From NCBI RefSeq assembly GCF_041296385.1, contig NC_091013.1:33261001-33325000 (forward strand): a stretch of 64,000 nt of DNA, in the 5' to 3' direction. Of this stretch, positions 1 through 8,768 are shown piece by piece. The position numbers and the translations under genes are program-made. The notes under the pieces are model-generated. The model saw only the letters and a program-made list of their open reading frames with translations, did no database searches and was not told the origin of the DNA. This DNA is from Aphelocoma coerulescens. Its lineage: Eukaryota > Chordata > Aves > Passeriformes > Corvidae. Within the stretch, counting starts at the first letter, position 1. Every line of letters starts with the position of its first letter.

Positions 1-553
1 AGAAATATGGTAGCATGATATTTTAAAATTCCCATGCTAATGAAAATTTTGCTTTCTTTTGCACTTTGTTATGTTTCTTTCAGAAGTACAGTAGTACACC
101 CCGCATTAGAACTACTGCAACTTTTAAAACAATGTGTCTTTTTCAATTGTTCATATCTTACACTGAGAGACTCAGATTTTTTTTGCATTTTATTGGTTTG
201 CACAGCTTCTTCAGAGCTTATGTAAAGCAGTATACTACTGTGTCTGGACCTCCAATTAGTACAGTCAATTGCACCCCTGAAGAGATCTCCTTCTGATAGA
301 ACCAATCATATTTTTTCCATTGTTAAAAATCAATGATTGTGAAAAATCATAGGTCTGCCAGTATTATGACTATATTTTTGTGTGCTGTAAAACTCTAACT
401 GAATTATACCACTTAACTCACTGACAAAGCATCAGAACAGAAATTTAGGTGTTCTCAAACAGCACTGAAACAGTGAACAGATAATATTTTGCAGAACCTT
501 TTTTTATGAAATGCAAAATATTCATATGTGTATATATATATATTAATTTCTAG
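1..553 (+). other. GABRG3: GABRG3 intron 5, 3' end (partial)
   Basis: This is the last part of the intron that precedes the first visible exon. No coding exon is recognised in it; the short open frames at 34-305 overlap each other on both strands and match nothing I know. It ends in a TA-rich tract (about 527-543) followed by TTAATTTCTAG, the acceptor of the 554-691 exon. The polypyrimidine tract is weak, and an AT dinucleotide run takes the place of most of it. Confidence 0.75.
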
Positions 554-691
554 ATGGCTATCCTAAAGAGGAAATGGTTTACAGATGGAGGAAAAACTCA
601 GTGGAGGCTGCTGACCAGAAATCTTGGAGACTCTATCAGTTTGACTTTATGGGTCTCAGAAATACTTCAGAAATTGTGAAAACCTCTGCAG
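554..691 (+). CDS. GABRG3: GABRG3 exon 6 homologue: extracellular domain, loop F region
   Basis: This exon codes for part of the extracellular ligand-binding domain of the GABA-A receptor gamma-3 subunit, a pentameric GABA-gated chloride channel subunit. It opens with AT (completing a Tyr codon), reads [20 protein letters not shown], then ends with [14 protein letters not shown] and one base of the next Gly codon. The acceptor is TTTCTAG and the donor is GCAG|gtaaga. Its 138-bp length equals that of exon 6 in mammalian gamma genes. The [13 protein letters not shown] block is characteristic of gamma subunits, where it forms the beta-strand region before loop C. NTS is a potential N-glycosylation sequon, which lies at a conserved place in gamma subunits. 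The next exon joins in phase (G|GT). The other gamma genes fit less well at [15 protein letters not shown]. Confidence 0.95.
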
Positions 692-1789
692 GTAAGAATG
701 ATACAAATGGTACTGCTTTTTCTGGAAATCAAATTATTTAAAAATATTTATCCCTGTTTTGCTTTCATTCAAGTGTAAATTTATTTTAACATGTTCCAAT
801 GTTCATGTTAGAACCTGTAAAATTCAGACCTCAAAAATATTGAATTTATCTTGATTTTTGATAATCTCTACTCTTCTAGTGACTTCACAAACTTAGGAAT
901 AAATCTTTACTTGATATAGCTGTTTGCTATAGACTTGAAGTTACTGTATGATTCTCATTCCTCATTTATTAGGCCACTCGTGCATCGAATCTCTCTTCAC
1001 CATAAATTAAAGGGAAAGATTTTGAGCACAATGGTAGGTTAGTGAAATTAGACACTTTAGTACTTAGTCATTCAGCCAATGGTTTACTATTTTTCTTAAT
1101 ATTTCAAAGGCACTCTCTTTCTCAGCTGATAAATGCCTTTGCTAGTGACCTTACCAATTAATTACAATTAAAATCTAATTATGCCTATTCTATTTCTTCA
1201 GAAATTTTGCTGTTTCTTATAATGACACAGTAATATAGAGGGAAAAAAAGATGTTTAAAGAGAATACATTATTTGAACTGAATAAATTGTGGTCACACCA
1301 CGTCTAAACTTTCTACATGACTGTAGTAAGCTCCATGATTACCATTTCGTAAGTCTTCTCACAGCTGCTGAGGGTATCTGCTAGAAGCAACCTTCTGCTT
1401 TACAGATGGTGAATTTTTGAAAAAATCTGACTTTTTTTTTTTTAAGGTAAGCAAAGCTAAGCTATTCTTTTGAAAACACCGTGAATAACATTAATGATAA
1501 AAAAGTTAAAAATCTGTTACACTACTGCTGTTAGGTCCTGGCCCACTCACTAACATCAGCAATGAATTCTTAGAACTGGACAGCAGTTTTTGTAATGAAG
1601 AGTCACTAAAGCTTTAGTGAAAATTTTAAGCTGGCGGTTTAGCAGAACAAAATGTTGCAACCAGCACACATGTGAAAGTTCTCTTTTGTTATGGATACAA
1701 AGCCTTTTAATTTGCAAGTTTCTCGGGAATGCAAATTTCCCATAAATTGAATGAGGTACAAAATACCAAATCATTAAAGTATCTATGTA

Positions 1790-2008
1790 TGTGGTTTAAC
1801 CCCAGCTGGCAGCTTAACCATGGTCACTTTCCCTGGTGGGATGGGGGAGAGAATTGGGAGTCTAAAAGTGAGGAAACTCATGGGTTGAGATGAAGATAGT
1901 TTAATAGGGAAAGCAAAAGCTGTGCACTCAGGCAAAGCAAAATAAGGAATTAATTCATGCTTCCCATGGGCAGGCAGGTGTTCAGCCTTCTCCAGGAAAG
2001 CAGGGAGG
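1790..2008 (-). mobile_element. Truncated avian ERV solo-LTR fragment (3' part, antisense to GABRG3)
   Basis: On the + strand the piece starts TGTGGTTTAACCCCAGC, the reverse complement of a typical avian LTR terminus (…GGGGTTAAACCACA). It continues with a G-rich GGTGGGATGGGGGAGAG block and a GGAATTAATTCATGCTTCCC segment that I recognise from a widespread songbird LTR family. A TTTAAT near 1900 would be an ATTAAA-type poly(A) signal on the minus strand. The fragment stops after about 220 bp at GGAAAGCAGG, well short of the family's usual length of more than 500 bp, and abuts a CR1 tail. The family assignment is from memory. Confidence 0.65.
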
Positions 2009-2057
2009 TTAGATGATCTTCGAGGTCCCCTTCCAATCCAAACCATTCTACAATTCC
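2009..2057 (+). mobile_element. CR1 LINE 3' tail fragment
   Basis: The segment has the hallmark CR1 3' UTR end: GATGATCTTCGAGGTCCCC then CTTCCAATCCAAACCATTCTA. The order matches the + strand end of avian CR1 elements. Only about 50 bp survive, joined directly to the end of the LTR fragment at 1790-2008, with no CR1 body upstream. The terminal octamer repeat is degraded to ATTCTACAATTC. Confidence 0.75.
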
Positions 2058-4239
2058 CTGAAAAAGAATTACCAGGTCATTATTAATGTAACGACAGTGT
2101 CTTGATAAACCAATCAAACTCTTCTTCTGCCAGGACAAAAACATATTTATAGAGGTCTTATTTAAATAAGTGAATGGATAATGTGGAGCAAAGAAAAACC
2201 TATTTCCTATGTTCTTTTTAGTATGTGCCCAGTTCTTATTAAGATGAATGAGTTGGCACAATATTTTTTGTATAATTGCTTTTGCTGCTCACCCATGTTT
2301 GTGAGTGCACAATCCAACAGCAGTGTTGAACTCAAGTTACTGGAACCATGTGATATTTCTATTCTGCTAAAGGCACCACAGTGACAGAAAGCTGTTGACA
2401 AACTGGAGCTTATTCAAATACTGAAAAAAACCCCAACCCCCAAAAAACCCCGTCAGGAGATTGTGGAAGCTAACTTAGAGGAAACAATGTAAAACGTGTG
2501 TGTCAGATTGTCATCTCAAGATGTCATCTGGTGTTATTAGGTTAGAAAAATGGGTTGTGCATTTCACCGGATATCTAAGAAGGGTGTAAGCAAATATATG
2601 AGAGACGTGAAAAATAAACCCCTGTGTTTGCATGTGGACCCGAATTTGCAGAAAATAGACTATATTTTGTTACTGTATAGTTTAAGGTAATTTCAAAGGC
2701 CAGATTTACTGAATGTCAACAATATTTACTGTCAACATCAAACCCAGGGCCAAGACTTGAGAAGAAACAGGTACATGGGAAAACCTTGAGTATGCCCCAT
2801 GATACAGCGTAAGGAGTCCCAAAATAGAGGGAAAGGGGCAGGACACAGTGCACCTGGGACAGTGCAATATGTCTCTGACAAAATTGGAGGTAATACTGTG
2901 ACTACCTGCTGTGTCTAAATATATGTGAACAAATAGGATAAAGAGGCATCTCTACTCTGGTACATGCCTATTTACTGACGCAAAGCGCTAGCCAAGAAGT
3001 TTGAGAATTTGGGAGCCCACAAAGCTGCTGTTTCCTCCTGTTTGGACAATCTGTGATAAAGAAGCAGCTGCTTCTTACAGGTGTTACATCTCCTTTACAG
3101 CCGTGCCACAGAGGGCTGCAGGTGGTCAAAAAAGAGATGCCAGGCTCTGTCATGGAAAATCTGTGTCAATTTTACACTCAAGCTGCCTGGAGAGGGAGAC
3201 TGCCCTGAGGCTGCCCCTAGGACACTATGTGTGTAGGACACACCTTGAATTCATGCTGCTCCCCAGAGAGAGCAGTTCCCACACTATGCCCTGGTCTGTC
3301 TGGGGCCCCTCTGAACCATGTGGAAGCCCATAATGGCCCCAGCAGCCTCCACCCCTCTGCAGACTCAGGACAGAAAGGAAGAGCAGCATTGTTCAGAGTG
3401 CTGCACAGGGCACCATTCAGGCTAATAAGGTGGAATTAGGGAAAGGGAAGCAGCTTTCTGACAAAAAGGTACTAAACTTCACCTCTTCCTCCCAAGGGAA
3501 ATTATGGGAACTACTGTTGCAGAGAGCATTTAGAAGCAGACTAGGCATAGTATAAGAAAATCTACTGCAGGGACCAGTCCTGCACTAACAAGAGATGGAT
3601 TCAAAACCCTAACTTCCTTTTTGCTTCTGACTTACACCTTTCTGCTTGTTTATGACACTTACTTCTCACTAAATTACATCTATATAATGTGAGAGCTGCT
3701 GCAGTGCTACATTCCTATGTCCAGCTTGGGGATCTCTTTTTAGCTTGTCTTCAGCCATGTTCTGGGTATAATGAAGGGAGGTCACACTGACCACATGGCA
3801 ACTTGTTGCTGTTCTTTGTCATTTGCATTAAGTCCTTTCTTGGTAGTCATTTTCATGACAGAGTTATTAGATTTAAGACTCGGCAGTGTCCTGCTTTTGG
3901 ATTTTTTTTCGGTCTTTCCAAACCTTTTTCAGATATTTAAATAACCTTTATGTTAATTCATGACAATTTCAGAGGTACATGAGCAAGAAGCCAGCTTTCA
4001 CAAAGTGTATTTCAGAAATCTAAGCAAGATGAGAAATGTCATCTTTTGCACTGAACCAGCAGTGGCTTAAATTATTGGCACAGTGGTGTACTTTGCTCTT
4101 TTTTTACAAGAGTCTGGCAGCCAGATAAAGTCTTCATTGCCACCTGTAAGAAGTGTATGGCTTTCTCCTGAGATTTTGTTTTAAATTTCATGCTAAGATA
4201 CAAACACCAAAAAAAACCCCTAAAACAAACAAAAAAGCT
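2058..4239 (+). other. Intronic sequence, no gene; GC-richer patch at about 3000-3450
   Basis: No coding gene or known repeat is recognised. About 3000-3450 is richer in G and C than its surroundings and holds a 110-residue open frame (3001-3333) with no recognised domain, and with an overlapping frame of similar size. It could be an old unrecognised repeat. Confidence 0.5.
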
Positions 4240-4923
4240 TGTTCCAGTTTGACCAAATTTAGAAATACATCCTCTGAGAGAAGGCAGGTCACAACCATCC
4301 CTCCCCCACCAGGTTTGGGAAAAAATAAACTTTCCTCGAAGGAAAGTGAAAGAGATAAAAACTATTTATTGAACAAACACACAGGAAAAACACAATGATG
4401 CTAAATAATAAAACCTCTCACTCTGCTGAGAGAAACCTGGGAAAATTTCAGAGTCCTTTGGTAGATCTCTCTCTCCCTCCTTGGAGCTGGGATGGGGCGG
4501 TGGACCCACCTCCAGGGCCAAGGCCTCGGTGGAAATTCCTCCCATGTATCCTGATGTTGAAACAGTCCAGCAGAGAGAAAAGGAAAAAAACAAAGTCCCA
4601 GGAAAATGAAAGTTCAACTCTCCGAAGGAAAAGGAGCTGGGGGATAAAAATCTGCTGAAAGCCGACTGGAAAGAAAAGCAAGCTGGGTGCTTCCCTCCCC
4701 TCTCACTCTCCTGCTGCAGCTGAAAAAAATCTCTATCTCTGTGTGACCTTGAACAAGCTGCAAACTGCTTTGAAAAAGTTTTGCTCAGTTTTTCCTTCCC
4801 CCTCTCAGGCTCAGTTTAAAGGCATAGAAAGGCACACAAATTAATTTCTGGCCATAGGGCAGCAATATGGGATACACATCATAAAGTCACCCCAAGACAA
4901 AACCCAAAACCAAAACCAGAACA
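4240..4923 (-). mobile_element. Solo LTR of an avian endogenous retrovirus, near complete (684 bp)
   Basis: The boundaries are set by inverted termini on the + strand: TGTTCCAGTTT at 4240 and AAAACCAGAACA ending at 4923. On the minus strand the element starts TGTTCTGG and ends CCAGTTTGACC-complement…ACA. It carries an AATAAA on the minus strand at 4365-4370 (TTCAATAAATAG), about 130 bp before the 3' terminus, as expected for the R/U5 part. The block with GGGATACACATCATAAAG near the U3 end is one I recognise from avian LTRs. No gag, pol or env is attached, so this is a solo LTR, antisense to the host gene. No clear target-site duplication is seen; the right flank is A-rich. Open frames inside (83-87 residues) are incidental. 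Confidence 0.75.
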
Positions 4924-4974
4924 AAAAAAAAAAAAAAAAAACACAACAAAACAAAACAAAACAAAACAAAAAAC
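4924..4974. repeat. A-rich simple repeat (A-run followed by ACAAA units)
   Basis: A run of A is followed by AACAC, then about five AAAAC units, directly after the right end of the 4240-4923 LTR. It may be an expansion at the insertion junction, and it makes the exact LTR end uncertain by a few bases. Confidence 0.85.
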
Positions 4975-5739
4975 TTACTGCAAATGGTGATTGCATGCAA
5001 TAAACAGCAGAAATCACTGTGGTGCTGGTATGGTCATGATCCTCTACCTGAAACGCTGAGAAGTTTCTCACTGTCAGGTGATACCAAATTAATTCACCAA
5101 TACTGAAAAATTCCCCTGTTGCCACGAGGCAAGATACTCAGATACTATAGCAAGAGCACTTCTCTTGCTACAATGTCAAATAAGGCTGACAAAGCTAATT
5201 AAAGTAGAGGGAGCACCAAGCCACTTGTGAAAAGAAAGGACAAACTGCATGTACACAAAAAATGCGTAGATTTTAAAACTGCAAGTCAGCCAATGGAAAG
5301 GTGACCAGGACAACAGGAGAGAGAAGAATGTCATCTTTAAAAGCACTCTGTGTGTTTGTAGTAAACTTCAGGTTTCTGAGTCCTAAGACTCAGAAATGAG
5401 ACATTCCAAATACACTTGAGGGGAGTGGCAGGGTGGGGCACAGGAGGGGAACAAAAGCAAAGGCAAGAAAAACCCGCAACAGAATCCTGAAGGACTCCAC
5501 AATTAAAGCTCATGCAGTGATTTGTATTGTTGCTTGCACTTTTCTGCTGACATCTCCCTCAGAAAGTCCATTCATTCTTTTTAAACCCCTTCTTTTCTCA
5601 CACTGTTAGATAAATACAAAGACATTGTAGCTATTGAATCTTATTTTTATATACTTAAAAACTTCTTTGCATCATACAAGTATTGTTTGTGTTCTTCCTC
5701 TGACACTGATTGTGCCATAATCAAATCTCTTCTGATGGG
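4975..5739 (+). other. Intronic sequence, nothing recognised
   Basis: Neither a coding exon nor a known repeat is recognised. Purine-rich stretches occur near 5405-5470. Confidence 0.5.
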
Positions 5740-6300
5740 AGAGAGTTTTTAAAGTCCTTGCCAGGAGTTCCAGAGACAAACAGGGACTCTCAGCCTTCGC
5801 TGCTTCTTGATAGTTGTTTATTAAGTCTTACCAGAGAAAAAGAGTCACTAGCATGATCCAGACATAGCACAAAACAGAGAATGAAGGAGAAACCGAATTA
5901 TCAAGATTACACAGCCTTTTAAAGGTAAATCAACCAATGGTTACTAAAAACGTACATTATTTTTACTTTTCTACCAATTATTTAGTAACACAGCCAAGAA
6001 CTGTGGAATTCTTTGTCCAATCATCCCAAACTACTTTTACTGCAGAATATGGAGTAGTAGAAGAAGAAGAATAAGGTTTGTAGAACAACAACAATCCTCC
6101 ATTTTGATGTTTTTTGCTTTTATCTATTTACTACATTAGCAAACCCAAAACCTCTAAATTTTTCACCTGTGACAATCTTACATAGTAGTCCATCACCTAA
6201 TTTACACTAGTGTAGTTTCTAGTTCTTTTCTAATAGTAGGCAGTTTTTTCCACAGACAGAGGTCAAAAGCTGTGCTGTTCAGGGGGGTGAAACCCCTCAA
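5740..6300 (-). mobile_element. Probable avian ERV LTR or LTR-adjacent piece (antisense)
   Basis: The stretch resembles an LTR read on the minus strand. TTGTTTATTAAG at 5814-5825 gives AATAAACAA on the minus strand (signal at 5817-5822), followed on that strand by a short U5-like segment ending near 5740. The segment with ACCAATGGTTACTAAAAAC and CCAATTATTTAGTAACACAG resembles dispersed songbird ERV sequence I remember. CAAT-like motifs (CCAATTA, TCCAATCA) are present. The right boundary is not clear: similar sequence may continue past 6093 to about 6300 or beyond. No terminal inverted bases could be fixed. Confidence 0.45.
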
Positions 6301-6454
6301 AACAGGTGGAGAAATATTCTCAGCACTCTGGGTTCCTACATTCCTCAGATCCTTTTAGCCTGAGAGATTTTTGCAGTTCAAAGGGCCTTTGCATAAATAA
6401 GTTCCACGTAATTCATCAGAAACAGAAAATACCAATAAAAGCACCCTATTTTAA

Positions 6455-6560
6455 AAAAATAATAGCTGATTATTATATAATAACATATATAATTTCTAAT
6501 TCTATTATTATAAAAATATAATGATAAAATAATTATATATAGTGCAAGTTATATATATAG
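6455..6560. repeat. Very AT-rich stretch with TATATA runs
   Basis: Nearly all bases are A or T, with several short TATATA and TTATTATAATAA self-complementary runs. It is likely to form hairpins; no function can be assigned from sequence alone. Confidence 0.7.
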
Positions 6561-7054
6561 AACCAGACAGAAAGCACCATTTCATACATTCAGAATTATT
6601 CCAAGCATCAATACTCAAACCCAATAAATAGCCATAACAACTGCCATAAGAAGGTACAACTTTGTTCACATACCATGGATCGGTGATGATTAGTGGAGTC
6701 TGCCTATCATAAAACTTCTAAATCATGCTTTATGTTTTGAAATTGCTGTTTCATAAAGTACTTCAGCTTAAAAGATGCTCTCAGCTGCATCACAGTGCTG
6801 CAAATCAAGGTTGATCTCTGTCACAGATAAAGCTCTTTTGGGCCATGCCAATAACAACACCAGTTAAAGCACATATTCTTTTGCAGCATACTCAGTAAAT
6901 GATAAGTACAAAACTACTACAGAACAAAACAAAGCAAACTTGTCTTTCAAGAAAATGCAAGGATCTATATACAAATATAGCTACTGGCAGAGGAAGGAAG
7001 GAACAGACATATTTTTACAGGGATGCCAAATTTCAGTAGGAGAGCCCCCATCAA
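6561..7054 (+). other. Intronic sequence, nothing recognised
   Basis: No known repeat or coding exon is recognised. The open frame that starts at 6940 runs into the CR1 element and is not a gene. Confidence 0.5.
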
Positions 7055-7684
7055 GTCAGATGTGTTCTTGCAGCACAGAACACCAGCCGTATCCTGGGCT
7101 CCATCAAAAGCAGCATGACCAGCATGTTGAGTGCGGTGGTTCTGCCCCTCTACTCCACTCTAGTGAGAAGCCTATACACGGAATATTGGGCCCTGCACTG
7201 GGGCCCTCAGCATAATAAGGACATGGACCTGTTGGAATGAGTCCAGAGGAGGGTCATGAAGATGATCAGAGGGATGGAGCTTCTCTCATGTGAAGACAAG
7301 CTGAGAGGGTTCAGCCTGGAGAAGAGAAGGCTCCAGGGAGACCTTCTAGCAGCCATGCAGTGCTGAAACAGAGATGATAAGAGAGTTGAAGAGGGACTTT
7401 TCACAAAGGCCTGTAGTGACAGAACAAGGGGAGATGGCTTCAAACTGAAAGAGAGTAGGTTTAGACTAGATATTAGGAAGAAATTCTTTACTGGACAGGC
7501 ACTGGAACAGGTTTCCCAGAGAAGCTGTGGATGTCCCATCCCTGGAAGTGGTCAAGGTCAGACTGAATGGGGCTTTGAGCAGTCTGGTCTAGTGGAAGGT
7601 GTCCATACCCATGGTACAAGGCATGATACTAGATGATCTTTAAGGTCCCTTCTAACCCAAACTGTTCTGTGACTGATTCTGTGG
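7055..7684 (+). mobile_element. CR1 LINE, 5'-truncated (ORF2 C-terminus and 3' end), decayed
   Basis: The copy begins in the last part of the CR1 reverse-transcriptase ORF. Recognisable remnants follow in order: CATCAAAAGCAGCATGACCAGC, GTCCAGAGGAGGGTCATGAAG, a CAGCCTGGAGAAGAGAAGGCT segment, AGGTTTAGACTAGATATTAG, and the 3' UTR end GATGATCTTTAAGGTCCC with TTCTGTGACTGATTCTGTG as the tail repeat. Stop codons and frameshifts break the ORF (a TGA follows MQC near 7365), so it is a dead copy. The + orientation equals that of GABRG3. Confidence 0.9.
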
Positions 7685-8624
7685 GTGAATCTGAGACTGA
7701 CATTAGCTGATGCTCTTTGTCTGAAGTGAACACACTCCCAGAGATTTATCCAGAGGAAATGGTGCTCATGACTAGCTCTTCTACTAGGTGAGCAAAGAAC
7801 AGCTGACTTGAGAAAGCATTTAAAAATGGTCACCTTTGCTTACTGTTTACTGTCAAATGCTCCCAGATCACTCAGCTGTAGGCACAGAGAGCCCACAAAA
7901 ATTACCCACACAAGGTAAGCCAGGTTGACCAGTGCCAGTCCAGGCCTAGGCAGCCATCCAGTTGTCACCCCATAGGTCCACACTGATAGGGCAGGACCAC
8001 CACCCATCCCAACCATCAGACTGGCAAGGAAAGGCCAGGGTCAGCAGCAGGCAGCTGAACCCCTCAGCTGGAGGAAGAGGTCGCAAGAGGGGTGGCAAAG
8101 AAGGATGGTCAGAGGCTTATCAAAGCAACTGGAGCCTGTTGGTGCACTTATGGTCTTGACAATGAGTGGAAAAAAATGCACAAGATGCCATGGTGACTGA
8201 ATGTGATTGCGCCCATGCATACTTATTTTTAATGATCTGATTCAGTCACAACCTCATGTGCCAGCTAACTCATCTGAAGATATTTATTTAATGAATATCT
8301 ATAAAACTTATGGGTTTTAAAGTCATTGACATTTTTAATGTCCCACTGAGTCCTGATGATACATCAGAGAGCTCTGTCATCTCTGCTCTTCCCAGGACAA
8401 ATGTGAATTTGAGGATTTTTTTTCCTCAAACACTAAATTCATTGGGAACAAGAAGACACTACTTTAGCTGACTGTGCTGCACAGACTGTCTTTAACCAGA
8501 TGGCATCCTGAAGCAGACAGGTGGAGACTCAGAAAAATACAATGCACCGTTTTAAAATAGAGTCTATTTTCACTTACGTGGCATTGCCTCTCATTGGAGC
8601 TTTGCCTCTTTCCCAATGTCACAT
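7685..8624 (+). other. Intronic sequence, no gene; GC-richer part at about 7860-8160
   Basis: No gene is recognised. The part around 7910-8150 is unusually GC-rich for this intron and contains short frames only. It may be an old repeat that I cannot name. Confidence 0.5.
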
Positions 8625-8768
8625 TGTCCTGGTTCCAGCCAGGACAGGGTTAATTTTTTGCAGTGGCCAGGAGGGATATGGCCAGGATATGGGTGTTGTT
8701 CTATACTGCCTTCATTGGGAGTGGAGGGAAAGGGATTCCAATAAGATCCAGAATGTTTATACAGTTTA
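8625..8768 (+). mobile_element. Fragment of an avian ERV LTR, 5' end (sense orientation)
   Basis: It starts with TGTCCTGG and its inverted partner CCAGGACA (8625-8646, 8-bp stem with a 6-nt loop). GTTAATTTTTTGCAGT then follows, which parallels the minus strand of the 22682-23177 LTR just inside its own hairpin terminus. The rest diverges and I lose the match by about 8768. It looks like a truncated or diverged member of a related LTR family in the opposite orientation. Confidence 0.6.
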
